Shown: positions 1-14,629, numbered from the stretch's first letter. The stretch is DNA of 64,000 bases from Sphingomonas sediminicola (GCF_014489515.1 NZ_CP060782.1:1860001-1924000), one strand, 5' to 3'. The notes: generated by a model not told the origin, from the letters alone. Program-made: numbers and translations.

Positions 1-1771
1 GCCAGCGCCTCGGCGGTCGCCCAGTCGAAACCCTCGCCGGTCTCGAACATCGCTTTCTTCGCATCGAGGATGCGCTGGAGCGTCTTGTGGATGTGCACGC
101 CCCCGGGAACCGTAGTCAGCACATTGCCGACGCGCCGAAGCTCGTCCTCGGAAATGGCGGTAGGTGTGTTGCGCCTACCGAGGACCGGTTCGCCCGGAAG
201 CTTGAGGCCGCTCCACCGCCCCTCGAACCAGTCCGCCTTGTTCGGAACGTAGCTGCCGGCCGCCTGGAACTCCTGCTCCAAATGATCGGTGTAGGCCTTG
301 GTGTGCTGGTCGATCCAGCCCTGGTCGACCACGCCCTGCTCTATCAGCCGCTGGCCGTAGATTTGCGAAATCGGAGGATGATTGCGGATTTCAGCATACA
401 TCAGCGGCTGGGTGAAGCTCGGCTCGTCGCCCTCGTTGTGGCCGAAGCGGCGATAGCACCACATATCGATCACGATGTCGCGGCCGAAGGTCTGTCGGAA
501 TTCGGTCGCCAGCTTGCAGACGAAGGTCACCGCTTCCGGATCATCGCCGTTGACGTGGAGTATCGCCGCCTGGACCGACTTCGCGACGTCCGAAGGGTAA
601 GGCGAGGAACGCGCGAACTGCGGGCTGGTGGTGAAGCCGACCTGATTGTTGATGATGAAATGGATGGTGCCGCCGGTGCCGTATCCGGGAAGGCCGGAAA
701 AGGCGAGGCACTCGGCAACGATACCCTGCCCGCGAACGCGGCGTCGCCATGCAGGAGGACCGGAAGCACGGTCTTGCCGTGCTTGTCCTCCCTGATGGTC
801 ATCACGGCGCGCACCTTGCCGAGCACGACCGGGTCGACCGCCTCGAGGTGCGACGGGTTCGGAAGCAGCGACAGATGCACCTTGTTGCCATCGAACTCGC
901 GGTCCGACGAGGTGCCGAGGTGGTACTTCACGTCGCCCGACCCGCCGACGTCCGCCGGGTTGGTCGCGCCGCCCGCGAACTCGTGGAAAATCGCGCGGTA
1001 CGGCTTGCCCATTACGTTGGACAGGATGTTGAGCCGGCCGCGGTGTGCCATGCCGACGTCGATCTCGGTTACGCCGTACTGGCCGCCATATTTGATGACC
1101 GCTTCAAGCGCAGGAACCGCGCTCTCGCCGCCATCGAGCCCGAATCTTTTCGTGCCGACATATTTGCGCGCGAGAAACTTTTCCCATTGCTCGGCTTCGA
1201 TCACCTTGCCGAGGATCGATCGCTTGCCCTCGGGGGTGAACTGGATCTCGGCGTTCTTGCCCTCGATGCGATCCTGGATAAAGCGGCGCTCCTCCAGGTC
1301 GTTGATATGCATATATTCGACGCCGACCGTGCCGCAGTAATTCGCCTGCAGCACCTTCACGAGCTCACGCACTGTGGCGCGCTCGAAGCCTAAAGTCCCA
1401 CCGATCCAGATCGGGCGGTCGAGGTCGTTCGGGCCGAAACCGTGATATTCGGGCGTCAGGTCGGCCGGCAGCTCCTGCCGGTGGAGTCCAAGCGGGTCGA
1501 GCTTCGCCGCGAGGTGGCCGCGCACTCGGTATGTGCGGATCAGCATCATCGCCCGGATCGAGTCTTCGGAAGCGCGACGCACCGCATCCGCGTCAGCCGC
1601 CGGAGCAGCAGCTACGGCCTTCTCGGTCGCTGCTTTCTTGAATGCCTCGATCGTGGCCTCAGTGGGATCCAGGCCGAGGTTAATGTCGTCCAGCTCGGAC
1701 ACGGGCCAGTTTGGCCGCGCCCAGCTTGGGCCCGGTTCGCGTTCGAACAGGATCGGTTTGTCATCGGACAT
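1..1771 (-). CDS. sucA: 2-oxoglutarate dehydrogenase E1 (partial, frame break)
   Basis: Thiamine-diphosphate-dependent E1 of the 2-oxoglutarate dehydrogenase complex, which decarboxylates 2-oxoglutarate and hands the succinyl group to the E2 lipoyl domain in the TCA cycle. The N-terminus ([10 protein letters not shown]) and the E1 core with HRGRLN and LHGDAAFAG are visible. The gene leaves the window at base 1, so roughly the C-terminal third is missing. The frame breaks at base 728: one extra G on the plus strand restores GDAAFAGQGIVAECLAF, and the frame then stays open to the edge (ending FDWATAEAL). The ATG overlaps the sucD stop by one base (TAATG), indicating translational coupling. I read the break as a sequence error. 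Confidence 0.95.
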
Positions 1772-2661
1772 TATGCGTATGCTGCCAGAAGCTCTTTCAG
1801 GGTCGTTCCGAGCTCAGATGGGCTGGGGCTGACGGTAATTCCAGCCGCTTCCATTGCCGCGATCTTGCTTTCCGCGTCGCCCTTCCCGCCCGAGACGATG
1901 GCCCCGGCATGGCCCATGCGACGTCCGGGAGGCGCCGTGCGGCCGGCGATGAAGCCGACGACCGGCTTCTTGCGGCCGCGCTTTGCCTCATCGGCAAGGA
2001 ACTGCGCGGCGTCTTCTTCGGCGCTTCCACCGATCTCGCCGATCATTATGATCGACTTCGTCTCATCGTCAGCGAGGAACATCTCGAGCACATCGATGAA
2101 CTCGGTGCCCTTCACAGGATCGCCCCCGATTCCGACGGCCGTCGACTGGCCGAGGCCCTCGTTGGTCGTCTGGAACACCGCTTCGTAGGTGAGCGTGCCC
2201 GAACGGCTGACAACGCCGACGCTGCCCTTCTTGAAGATGTTGCCCGGCATGATGCCGATCTTGCATTCACCCGGGGTCAGCACGCCAGGGCAGTTCGGGC
2301 CGATCAGCCGCGACTTCGAGCCATCGAGCGCCCGCTTCACCCGGACCATGTCGAGCACCGGAATGCCCTCGGTGATGGTGACGATCAGCGGCACCTCGGC
2401 GTCGATCGCCTCGAGGATCGAGTCCGCCGCGAATGGGGGCGGGACATAGATGACCGACGCGTCGGCACCGGTCTTCTGGACCGCCTCCCTCACGGTATCG
2501 AACACCGGCAGGCCGAGATGCTCGGACCCACCCTTACCCGGGGTGACGCCGCCAACCATCTGAGTGCCATAATCGAGCGCCTGACGCGTGTGGAACGTGC
2601 CGGTTTCGCCCGTCATCCCCTGAGTGATGACCTTCGTATTGCGATCGACAAGAATGCTCAT
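1771..2661 (-). CDS. sucD: Succinyl-CoA ligase alpha subunit
   Basis: Alpha subunit of succinate-CoA ligase, which converts succinyl-CoA to succinate with nucleotide triphosphate formation in the TCA cycle. The protein has 296 residues, a normal length. The N-terminal CoA-binding fold carries the [12 protein letters not shown] start, and the phosphohistidine loop is [10 protein letters not shown] with the active His at 251. Its ATG overlaps the stop of the small upstream gene (ATGA), and its own stop overlaps the sucA start, so it sits inside a tight operon. The beta subunit gene sucC, usually adjacent in alphaproteobacteria, is not in this window. Confidence 0.97.
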   Translation of the reverse strand: MSILVDRNTKVITQGMTGETGTFHTRQALDYGTQMVGGVTPGKGGSEHLGLPVFDTVREAVQKTGADASVIYVPPPFAADSILEAIDAEVPLIVTITEGIPVLDMVRVKRALDGSKSRLIGPNCPGVLTPGECKIGIMPGNIFKKGSVGVVSRSGTLTYEAVFQTTNEGLGQSTAVGIGGDPVKGTEFIDVLEMFLADDETKSIIMIGEIGGSAEEDAAQFLADEAKRGRKKPVVGFIAGRTAPPGRRMGHAGAIVSGGKGDAESKIAAMEAAGITVSPSPSELGTTLKELLAAYA

Positions 2662-3158
2662 TGGGTACGCGGGACCTCCGCCTGATTATCTCTTAGCCAA
2701 TTGACCTGCAGGATCGTGTACCCGCCGGCCCGTGTTGCGAGCGCCCTGTAGCCCGCTGTTTCGTCCAGCCACTCGACCGACTTGTACGAGCCCGCCGATG
2801 GCGCTCCGCCGCGAAGCCGCGTCTCCACGGCCGCCGAAGCTGGCCTGAGGACGAGGTTCTGCGAGGCAACTCCACAAATCCTGGGGCTGTATCCGCGTTC
2901 CGTGAAGCTCAGCGAATATAGATAGGCATCGTCCGACCCGTTGATTTTCCAGACCTGGGCCGCGATGGGCTTGCCGAGGCGGCTGCGCAGTTCATTCGGG
3001 AGCGCAGAATAGTCGATCCGAGTGACTGAGCCATCCGCCGCCCGTGCGCTGCCGTCGAGACAGGCTGAAATGAACAGGTTCGGAAGCTGGTCGGGCGTGA
3101 CGAGAGCCTGGGCCGCTGCGGTGTTCGATAGAGCGACAGCTGCAAGTGAAATCATCAT
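2658..3158 (-). CDS. Small secreted protein of unknown function between mdh and sucD
   Basis: I do not recognise a family. The 166-residue product starts with a short hydrophobic stretch ending in an Ala-rich site (SNTAAAQA, residues 11-18), which looks like a Sec signal peptide, so it is probably periplasmic. The mature part has two cysteines (in SACLDG and RICGV), which could form a disulfide. A good ribosome site (GGAGG) precedes the ATG, and the gene overlaps the sucD start by four bases, so it is co-transcribed with TCA genes. It occupies the place where sucC stands in many relatives, but shows no resemblance to SucC. Confidence 0.7.
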   Translation of the reverse strand: MMISLAAVALSNTAAAQALVTPDQLPNLFISACLDGSARAADGSVTRIDYSALPNELRSRLGKPIAAQVWKINGSDDAYLYSLSFTERGYSPRICGVASQNLVLRPASAAVETRLRGGAPSAGSYKSVEWLDETAGYRALATRAGGYTILQVNWLRDNQAEVPRTQ

Positions 3159-3274
3159 CTTGGACCTCCCTCTACATACTTGGGACGGCCTGTATCTCCG
3201 CCCAAACCCACCAAATTGAAACGGCTTTCGACCTACGCAGCCCTTATTTCGCCCGGAGACGAGGATGCCTGTCC

Positions 3275-4375
<1,101 letters not shown>

Positions 4376-4413
4376 TCAGGCGTTGTTTAGGTAACATGGG
4401 TTAGAAGGACACC

Positions 4414-4812
4414 ATGGGAAGGTATATCTTGGTCGCGAGCATCGCGATGATCGCCTGCGCCGGCATGGCTAGCGCCAAGCCGGAGCACGCTGGACATGGC
4501 AAGAACAGGCCCGGCAACGTCACTGATCAGGGCCCGGTCGGCTACGGAATCGGAGGCTGCCCGCCGGGCCTTCGGAGCAAGAATCCGGAATGCATGCCAC
4601 CCGGACAGTACAAGAAGCAGTTCGAGGTAGGGCAGCGCGTTCCGAAGGGCTATGACGGCCTTCGCAGCTATAACTCGCTGCCGTACGAGATGAGGATGCG
4701 CTACGGCGGCGCCCTCGATCCGCAGGCGCGCTACATCTACGACCAGAATTACCTCTATCGGGTCGATCCGGCGACGATGGTCGTCCGTCAGATCCTGCGC
4801 TCGATCCTCTAG
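4414..4812 (+). CDS. Small secreted protein, RcnB-like pattern
   Basis: The 132-residue protein has a clear signal peptide (hydrophobic residues 4-20, cleavage near ASA-KP). The mature part is rich in Gly, Pro, Tyr and Arg. The C-terminal half (GLRSYNSLP through YRVDPATMVV) resembles short periplasmic proteins of sphingomonads related to the RcnB/DUF1236 type, in which a Tyr-Arg-Val-Asp strand is followed by an ILR end. Function is unknown to me. The ATG has an AAGGA ribosome site. It is divergent from mdh and convergent with the next lipoprotein gene. Confidence 0.75.
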   Translation: MGRYILVASIAMIACAGMASAKPEHAGHGKNRPGNVTDQGPVGYGIGGCPPGLRSKNPECMPPGQYKKQFEVGQRVPKGYDGLRSYNSLPYEMRMRYGGALDPQARYIYDQNYLYRVDPATMVVRQILRSIL

Positions 4813-4819
4813 GGTAGGG

Positions 4820-5020
4820 CTAAAATGTGGTGGAAGATCCCTCCGCGTTGTCCTCAGAGACCGCGCTGTCGTCGACATTTTCCAGACTGGCGGGTGCCTG
4901 ATCCAGCAGATTGGCGGCGTCGTCGAGCTGACGGTTTTCCTCAGCCGTGGGGACGGCCTGATCGCGGCTGCAGGCTATAAGGCACAGCAGCACGGCGGCA
5001 AGACAGGCTAGCTTCGACAT
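4820..5020 (-). CDS. Small lipoprotein, hypothetical
   Basis: The 66-residue product has a lipoprotein signal with lipobox LIAC (Cys 17), followed by a short acidic, Asp/Glu/Asn-rich tail with no recognisable domain. It should be lipid-anchored in the cell envelope. It ends 7 bases from the convergent gene to its left and is co-directional with another small lipoprotein upstream. Function unknown. Confidence 0.65.
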   Translation of the reverse strand: MSKLACLAAVLLCLIACSRDQAVPTAEENRQLDDAANLLDQAPASLENVDDSAVSEDNAEGSSTTF

Positions 5021-5050
5021 TTCACCCAGGTAGCACTGCCATCAAGTCGC

Positions 5051-5083
5051 AAAAAAGGGCCGCGCAGCGAAGCCGCGCGACCC
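5051..5083 (-). terminator. Rho-independent terminator after the Ala/Asn-rich lipoprotein
   Basis: Read on the minus strand, a GC-rich stem (GGGTCGCGCGGC paired with the following CTGCGCGGCCC, allowing two G-T pairs) with a TTCG-type loop is followed by six Ts. It lies about 20 bases past the stop of the lipoprotein gene at 5103-5363 and separates it from the lipoprotein gene at 4820. Confidence 0.85.
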
Positions 5084-5102
5084 TCCCTCAACTCAGAAAC
5101 GC

Positions 5103-5363
5103 TTAGTTGGCTGCGTTCGAAGCCGCGTTGCTGACGGCGTCAGCAGCGTTGTCGACCGCGGCGCCGGCGTTGTCGATCGCGTTGCCGGCTGCGTCGAGCG
5201 CGTTGTCGGCAGCGTTACCGGCGTCGGTGGTCGCCGCATTGACGTCCTCGTTCGCCGCATTCTCGACGTTCGCTTCGTTACCGGCAGCATTTTCCTCGGT
5301 CTTGGCTTGGCACGCGGCCAGGCCGAGCGCGAGGACCGCAACGGTCACTGCAATCTTCTTCAT
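5103..5363 (-). CDS. Ala/Asn-rich small lipoprotein
   Basis: The 86-residue product has a lipoprotein signal peptide with lipobox LAAC (Cys 18). The rest is strongly biased to Ala, Asn and Asp and is built from imperfect repeats of the kind DNALDAAGNAIDNAGAAVDN, with Ala/Val/Ile spaced as in an amphipathic helix. It probably forms a helical rod at the outer membrane, comparable in style to small Lpp-like or entericidin-like proteins, though no family is certain. It is divergent from the SahR-like gene and has its own terminator. Confidence 0.7.
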   Translation of the reverse strand: MKKIAVTVAVLALGLAACQAKTEENAAGNEANVENAANEDVNAATTDAGNAADNALDAAGNAIDNAGAAVDNAADAVSNAASNAAN

Positions 5364-5511
5364 GATCGTTCCACTCCCAGTTGGACCCTAAGCCGGGTCC
5401 GGGCTCGGCCTACCGATGATCGTCAGGCCAGCGCGGGCCATTACAGGCGGCTCCGAACCCGCGCAATCGTGAAATGAGGTGAATTTTACAACGCAGCGAC
5501 CGGCGTTTACG

Positions 5512-5540
5512 TTGACATATAAAGTTTTCTTTATATCACC
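5512..5540 (+). promoter_or_regulatory. Promoter with embedded palindrome, SahR-like operator
   Basis: TTGACA (5512-5517) is a consensus -35. A perfect inverted repeat follows, ATATAAAG (5517-5524), a four-T spacer and CTTTATAT (5529-5536), covering the space where RNA polymerase must bind. A -10 can be read as TTATAT (5531-5536) or slightly downstream. The ATG of the ArsR-methyltransferase gene is only 10 bases past the palindrome. ArsR-family dimers bind such palindromes, so autorepression and control of the met operon are the natural inference. Confidence 0.8.
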
Positions 5541-5546
5541 CCAAAC

Positions 5547-6509
5547 ATGGAAGCGCAGCCGCTCGCAGACCTGTTACAGGCCCTCGCCGACCCGACGCGG
5601 CTGCGGATTCTCGCACTTTTGCGCCGAATGGAACTTTCGGTCGGCGAGCTTGCGATCATCCTGGATCAAAGTCAGCCGCGTGTTTCACGCCACGTTCGCA
5701 TCCTCGCCGATGCGGGAATCGTGGAGCGCCGCCGCGAAGGTAGCTGGGTATTCCTGACCATCGCGCCCGAGGAGCGGACCGATCCAATGTTCGCCCTCGT
5801 AGACGCCTGGGCCGACGCCCCGAGCGAGGAGGCATTCCAGTCGGATGCGTCTAAGCTCGACCGTATCCGCACCGACCGCGCCGAGGCCGCGGGCCGCTAC
5901 TTCAGCTCTCACGCCGACACCTGGGACTCGATCCGGTCCCTCCACGTCGCAGAAAGCGAAGTCGAAGAGGCGATCGGGCGCGCCCTGGGCGACCAGCCGC
6001 TCGGCCGCCTCGTCGACATCGGCACCGGCACCGGCCGGATGATCGAGCTGTTCGGGCGCAGCGCACTCCAGTCGGTTGGCATCGACCGTTCATCGGAAAT
6101 GCTCCGGCTGGCGCGAGTGAAGCTCGAAGCGGCAGGCATCCCGTCCAGCCTCCGCCAAGGCGATATGTACGCGCTCCCGCTAGATGACTGCAGCGCCGAC
6201 ACGGTCATCATCCACCAGGTGCTGCACTATGCGCACTCGCCGGCTGCAGCGATCGACGAGGCGTCTCGCGTGCTGGCCCCCGGCGGCCGCCTACTGATCG
6301 TTGATTTCGCCGCTCATGAGCGCGAAGAATTGCGGACCACGGACGCGCACATTCGTCTCGGCTTCGACGACCAGACCATGGCCACGTGGTTCAAGGCTGC
6401 GGGCATCTCCGTCGAACAGGTCGAGCACCTCGAGGGCGGCGAACTGACCGTCACCCTCTGGCTCGGCGCCAAGGCCGGCGTGCGCCAACGCCAGCGGAGG
6501 GCCGCATGA
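5547..6509 (+). CDS. ArsR-family regulator fused to SAM-dependent methyltransferase (SahR-like)
   Basis: 320 residues. Residues 5-75 form an ArsR winged helix (LADPTRLRILALL, then QSQPRVSRHVRIL as recognition helix). Residues 110-310 form a class I methyltransferase fold with SAM motif DIGTGTGRM (157-165) and acidic D174 after strand 2. ArsR-methyltransferase fusions next to metF/metH are known or predicted as S-adenosylhomocysteine-responsive repressors (SahR type) of methionine genes. Position as first gene of the metF-metH operon and the palindrome in its promoter support this. No Shine-Dalgarno is visible before the ATG (CACCCCAAAC), so the mRNA may be leaderless. Its stop overlaps the metF ATG. 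Confidence 0.88.
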   Translation: MEAQPLADLLQALADPTRLRILALLRRMELSVGELAIILDQSQPRVSRHVRILADAGIVERRREGSWVFLTIAPEERTDPMFALVDAWADAPSEEAFQSDASKLDRIRTDRAEAAGRYFSSHADTWDSIRSLHVAESEVEEAIGRALGDQPLGRLVDIGTGTGRMIELFGRSALQSVGIDRSSEMLRLARVKLEAAGIPSSLRQGDMYALPLDDCSADTVIIHQVLHYAHSPAAAIDEASRVLAPGGRLLIVDFAAHEREELRTTDAHIRLGFDDQTMATWFKAAGISVEQVEHLEGGELTVTLWLGAKAGVRQRQRRAA

Positions 6510-7411
6510 ACCGCCATCTGCCCGATGAAGTCGGCGGCAAGCCTTTGTTCTCCGAAGCTCGGGGCGACATCCAGGTTAGCTTCGAGTTCTTTCCGCCGAA
6601 GACTGAGAAGATGGCCGAGACCCTTTGGGATTCGGTGCAAACTCTCGCACCGCTTCACCCGCGCTTTGTATCGGTGACCTACGGGGCCGGCGGATCGACC
6701 CGTGAGCGCACGCACCAGACGGTCGAGCGCATCCTCAAAGAAACCGACCTGACCCCGGCCGCGCACCTCACCTGCGTCGCCGCGAGCAAAGCCGAGATCG
6801 ACGAGATCGCCCGCGACTATTGGGACCTCGGCGTACGTAACATCGTCGCCCTGCGCGGCGACCCGCCCGAAGCCGGTACGAAGTACCAGCCGCATCCCGA
6901 AGGCTATCGCGACGCCTGCGAGCTGGTCGCTGGTTTGAAGGCGGTCGCGCCGTTCGACATCTCGGTGGCGGCCTATCCGGAGATCCACCCGGATTCTCGT
7001 GACCGGACATTCGACCTCGAAAACCTGAAGAAGAAGGTCGACGCGGGCGCGGATCGAGCGATCACGCAATTCTTCTTTTCCGCAGACTGCTTCTTCCGCT
7101 TCCGCGACGAAGCCGCTGCTGCCGGCATCGACGTCGAGATCGTTCCGGGAATCCTGCCCGTCTCGAACGTCGCCACGACCCGCCGCTTCGCAGCAAGCTG
7201 CGGCGCGGCGATCCCCAAATGGCTGGACGACCTGTTCGAAGGCCTCGACGACCTTCCAGCAGCACGCCAGCTGATCGCCGCGACCGTCGCTGCGGAGCTG
7301 TGTGGACAGCTCTACGCGGGCGGCGTTCGCCACTTCCATTTCTACACTTTGAACCGGGCGGAGCTTTCCTATGCGATCTGCCACCTGCTCGGCGTGAGGG
7401 CACAGGCATGA
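6506..7411 (+). CDS. metF: Methylenetetrahydrofolate reductase
   Basis: FAD-dependent 5,10-methylenetetrahydrofolate reductase, which makes the 5-methyl-THF used by methionine synthase. With the chosen ATG the protein has 301 residues. It shows the family start SFEFFPPKT with catalytic Glu 27, and the folate/FAD segments VTYGAGGSTRERT and ALRGDPPE. The ATG overlaps the upstream stop (ATGA) and has a GGAGG site 5 bases before it, which decides against longer upstream starts. The stop overlaps the metH N-part start. Cytosolic, one-carbon and methionine pathway. Confidence 0.95.
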   Translation: MNRHLPDEVGGKPLFSEARGDIQVSFEFFPPKTEKMAETLWDSVQTLAPLHPRFVSVTYGAGGSTRERTHQTVERILKETDLTPAAHLTCVAASKAEIDEIARDYWDLGVRNIVALRGDPPEAGTKYQPHPEGYRDACELVAGLKAVAPFDISVAAYPEIHPDSRDRTFDLENLKKKVDAGADRAITQFFFSADCFFRFRDEAAAAGIDVEIVPGILPVSNVATTRRFAASCGAAIPKWLDDLFEGLDDLPAARQLIAATVAAELCGQLYAGGVRHFHFYTLNRAELSYAICHLLGVRAQA

Positions 7412-8454
7412 GCGCTTCCCAGACACTCCGAGCCGAAGCCGCCAAGCGCATCCTGATCAAGGATGGTCCCTACGGCACCGGTATCCAGGGCGAGAGATTG
7501 TCCGCGGAGGCCTATTGCGCAGGCCTCGACCTGATGAAGGACCAGAAGGGCAATAACGACCTTCTGAACATCACCCAGTCGCAAATCGTCCGCGCCATTT
7601 GCGAGCGGTTTGCTGACTCTGGCGCTGAGATCCTCGCCACCAACACCTTCAACGCCAACCGCATCAGCCAGGCCGACTATGCTGCCGAGCATTTGGTCGG
7701 CGACATCAATCGCAAGTCGGCCCTGATCATGCGCGAAGTTGCTGACCGCTACACGGCCAAGGACGGTCGCCCACGCTGGGTCGCCGGAGCGCTCGGCCCG
7801 ACCAACAAGACGCTGTCGCTGTCGCCGGACGTCAACGACCCCGCCTATCGCGAAGTCGACTTCGACACGGTGAAGCATGTCTATCGCGAGCAGATCGACG
7901 CGCTTGTGGAGGGGGGAGTCGATTTCATCCTCGTCGAGACCGTGTTCGATACGCTCAATGCCAAGGCCGCAATCATGGCGACGCTCGAAGCCGAGCAGGC
8001 GCTCGGTCGCGAGCTCCCGCTGATGGTCTCGATGACCCTCACCGACCTCAGCGGCCGCAATCTCTCAGGCCACACGGTCGAAGCCTTCTGGGCCACCGTC
8101 CGCCACGCCAAGCCGGTGACGATCGGCCTAAATTGCTCGTTTGGCGCCTCGCAGATTCGCCCGCACCTGGTCGCGCTGAACACGCTCGCCGACACGTTGA
8201 TCATGGCCTACCCGAACGCCGGCCTTCCCAACGACCTCGGCGAATATGACGAAGCCGCGTCCGAAACCGCCGCCCAGGTCAGCGAGTGGTTCGACGCCGG
8301 TCTCGTCAACATCGTCGGCGGCTGCTGCGGCACCACGCCCGCCCACATCGCCGCGATCGCCCAGGCCGCGCAGGGCCGCGCTCCCCGGCAAGTGCCGACC
8401 GCTGCCCGCCAAACCCTCCTCGCTGGACTCGAACCGATGGTGATTGCTGCCTGA
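7408..8454 (+). CDS. metH: Methionine synthase, homocysteine-binding half (split MetH)
   Basis: 348 residues corresponding only to the N-terminal homocysteine S-methyltransferase barrel of cobalamin-dependent methionine synthase. The zinc ligands that activate homocysteine are C243 (GLNCSFG) and C306/C307 (GGCCGT). The protein ends cleanly right after the barrel and the next gene begins two bases later with the pterin domain, so the two proteins together make one MetH. The break is at a domain boundary with its own stop and start, unlike the sequence-error frame breaks elsewhere. The start overlaps the metF stop (ATGA). Confidence 0.92.
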   Translation: MSASQTLRAEAAKRILIKDGPYGTGIQGERLSAEAYCAGLDLMKDQKGNNDLLNITQSQIVRAICERFADSGAEILATNTFNANRISQADYAAEHLVGDINRKSALIMREVADRYTAKDGRPRWVAGALGPTNKTLSLSPDVNDPAYREVDFDTVKHVYREQIDALVEGGVDFILVETVFDTLNAKAAIMATLEAEQALGRELPLMVSMTLTDLSGRNLSGHTVEAFWATVRHAKPVTIGLNCSFGASQIRPHLVALNTLADTLIMAYPNAGLPNDLGEYDEAASETAAQVSEWFDAGLVNIVGGCCGTTPAHIAAIAQAAQGRAPRQVPTAARQTLLAGLEPMVIAA

Positions 8455-8455
8455 C

Positions 8456-11073
<2,618 letters not shown>

Positions 11074-11101
11074 TGCCCGTCGGCACGGCTAGGGCCGCGC
11101 C

Positions 11102-12502
11102 ATGGATGTCGCCGTGAGCAACGCAATGGAGTCGCCCGCTCGCGACTGGAGCGATGAGCTTCGCGCAACACTGGCGCTCGCCTGGCCGCTGATCCTCGCC
11201 AACCTGACAATGCAGCTCATTCAGGCGACCGACGTGGTCCTGCTCGGCTGGCTCGGTCCCAAGGAACTCGCGGCCGCCGCACTGGCTCTAAGTCTGTCGT
11301 TTGGGATGATCCTATTCGCGTTCGGCGTGCTGACAGGCACCTCGCCGATGATGGCTTCCGCTCTTGGCAGTCGGTTCAATTCCGTCCGGGACGTCCGTCG
11401 TACCTTCCGCCAGGGACTTTGGGCGGCCGCGATGATGTCGATCCCGACGCTGATAGTCCTGTGGAACGCCGAGAGGGTCATTCTCTTCTTCGGCCAGGAT
11501 TCTGAGCTCGCCCGCCTCGCGGGCTGGTTCCTGCGCGGCTACATGTGGGTCATTCCGCCCTGGATGCTGTTCCAGGTCATGCGCAACTTCCTCTCAGCAC
11601 TGGAGCGGCCCGGCTGGGTGCTGGTGATCAGCACGCTCGGAATCCCACTCAATGCGATCGTCAGTTGGTCGCTGATCTTCGGGCATCTTGGCATGCCCAA
11701 GCTCGGGCTTATCGGCGGAGGCGTCGGCAGCTCGATCGTCTGGGCTGCGATGGCGCTGGCGCTGGCGCTTGTCATCCTGACCGACCGGCAGTTTCGCCGC
11801 TTCCACCTGTTCGGCCGCTTCTGGAGACCCGACTGGCCGCGATTCCGCCAATTGTTCAAGCTCGGCGGTCCGATCGGACTGACCATGGGCCTTGAAGGCG
11901 GAATCTTCAGCGCCGCGGCTTATTTGATGGGAATCTTCGGAGCACCCTCGGTCGCTGCTCACCAGATCGCGCTGCAGATCGCGGCGACGGCCTTTATGGT
12001 CCCGCTTGCGCTCGGCCAGGCAACTACTGTTCGTGTCGGCCTCGCTTATGGCAGGCAAGACCGCAAGGGCATCGGCCTTGCGGGCTGGACCTCGTTCGGT
12101 CTCAGCACCGCGTTCATGACTTTCACGGCCGTGGTGATGTTCACCTTTCCGCATCAGCTCATCACTTTGTTTCTCGCGGATACTCCGGAGAACGCCACCG
12201 TGATCGCGCTCGGCGTCTCCTTCCTGCGCATCGCGGCGCTGTTCCAGATCGTCGACGGCTGGCAGGTCGTCGGCGCCGGAATGCTGCGCGGCCTCCACGA
12301 CACCCGCGTGCCGATGGTCTTCGCTCTCTTCGGCTATTGGGCGATTGGGCTGGGCGTCGGCGTCGGTCTTGCATTCGTAATGGAATGGCGAGGGGTCGGC
12401 ATCTGGACCGGGCTCGCCGCGGGTCTCGGGGTTGTCGCGGTGCTGATGCTATGGCGATGGAGTCGCCGCGACAGGTTGGGCCTACTTCCAGCCGGCGCGT
12501 AA
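11102..12502 (+). CDS. MATE family multidrug efflux protein
   Basis: A 466-residue inner-membrane antiporter of the MATE (NorM-like) family, expected to export cationic drugs or metabolites in exchange for Na+ or H+. About 12 hydrophobic segments are visible in two similar halves. The second half begins near LFKLGGPIGLTMGLE, the usual internal repeat of the motif in the first half (LAWPLILANLTMQL). A second ATG 24 bases downstream (MESPARDW) is a possible alternative start. It follows metH by 28 bases, so it might be read through from the met operon. The substrate cannot be inferred. Confidence 0.9.
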   Translation: MDVAVSNAMESPARDWSDELRATLALAWPLILANLTMQLIQATDVVLLGWLGPKELAAAALALSLSFGMILFAFGVLTGTSPMMASALGSRFNSVRDVRRTFRQGLWAAAMMSIPTLIVLWNAERVILFFGQDSELARLAGWFLRGYMWVIPPWMLFQVMRNFLSALERPGWVLVISTLGIPLNAIVSWSLIFGHLGMPKLGLIGGGVGSSIVWAAMALALALVILTDRQFRRFHLFGRFWRPDWPRFRQLFKLGGPIGLTMGLEGGIFSAAAYLMGIFGAPSVAAHQIALQIAATAFMVPLALGQATTVRVGLAYGRQDRKGIGLAGWTSFGLSTAFMTFTAVVMFTFPHQLITLFLADTPENATVIALGVSFLRIAALFQIVDGWQVVGAGMLRGLHDTRVPMVFALFGYWAIGLGVGVGLAFVMEWRGVGIWTGLAAGLGVVAVLMLWRWSRRDRLGLLPAGA

Positions 12503-12521
12503 ATTCTCTCCGCCCGGGGTG

Positions 12522-12550
12522 TTGACGCTCAGGAAAGCCAGACCCATATG
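12522..12550 (+). promoter_or_regulatory. groESL promoter
   Basis: TTGACG (12522-12527) and CATATG (12545-12550) are spaced by 17 bases. The extended -10 (CCCATAT) also resembles heat-shock sigma (RpoH) promoters. It lies directly upstream of the CIRCE operator and about 73 bases before the groES ATG. The call rests on position plus motif match. Confidence 0.6.
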
Positions 12551-12560
12551 CCCGCTATCG

Positions 12561-12587
12561 CTGGCACTCTCCTTGCGGGAGTGCCAA
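12561..12587 (+). promoter_or_regulatory. CIRCE operator (HrcA binding site)
   Basis: The inverted repeat CTGGCACTC, 9-base spacer, GAGTGCCAA matches the CIRCE consensus (TTAGCACTC-N9-GAGTGCTAA) at 14 of 18 arm positions. It sits just downstream of the promoter and 36 bases before groES, the classical place for HrcA repression. hrcA itself is not in the window. Confidence 0.92.
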
Positions 12588-12622
12588 CGCACATGTTCAA
12601 CAAGAGAGACAAGGGGCTCACA

Positions 12623-12910
12623 ATGGGTTTCAGGCCGCTTCACGACCGCGTTCTCGTCCGCCGCATCGAGGCTGATGAGAAGACGACGGGCGGAATCATC
12701 ATTCCCGACACCGCCAAGGAAAAGCCGCAGGAAGGCGAAGTCATCTCCGTCGGCACCGGCGCTCGCAGCGACGAAGGCAAGGTCACGCCGCTCGACGTCA
12801 AGGCTGGCGACAAGATCCTGTTCGGCAAGTGGTCGGGCACCGAGGTCAAGATCGACGGTGAAGACCTGATCATCATGAAGGAAAGCGACATCCTCGGGAT
12901 CGTCGGCTGA
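12623..12910 (+). CDS. groES: Co-chaperonin GroES
   Basis: The 95-residue 10-kDa chaperonin that caps GroEL during ATP-driven folding. It starts [16 protein letters not shown], has the mobile-loop segment [16 protein letters not shown] and ends with the typical ESDILGIVG. The ATG follows an AAGGGG ribosome site; in-frame codons further upstream run through the CIRCE operator and are not used. It is followed by groEL after 52 bases. Confidence 0.98.
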   Translation: MGFRPLHDRVLVRRIEADEKTTGGIIIPDTAKEKPQEGEVISVGTGARSDEGKVTPLDVKAGDKILFGKWSGTEVKIDGEDLIIMKESDILGIVG

Positions 12911-12922
12911 CCCTTCGTCACC

Positions 12923-12942
12923 GTGAACATTCGTGAACATTC
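12923..12942 (+). repeat. Tandem 10-base repeat in the groES-groEL spacer
   Basis: GTGAACATTC occurs twice back to back, one helical turn apart, 20 bases before groEL. No obvious RNA hairpin results. It may be a chance duplication or a site affecting groEL translation; the sequence alone does not decide. Confidence 0.6.
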
Positions 12943-12950
12943 GAAATTGA

Positions 12951-14603
<1,653 letters not shown>

Positions 14604-14629
14604 GCCCAGGTCCAAAACGCAAAAGAGAA

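Noticed and set aside
87..1340. Long open frames antisense to sucA, ftsZ, ftsA, groEL and others
   Set aside because: They are Arg/His/Ala/Val-rich mirror frames produced by GC-rich codon use, lack ribosome sites, and lie wholly within confidently identified genes.
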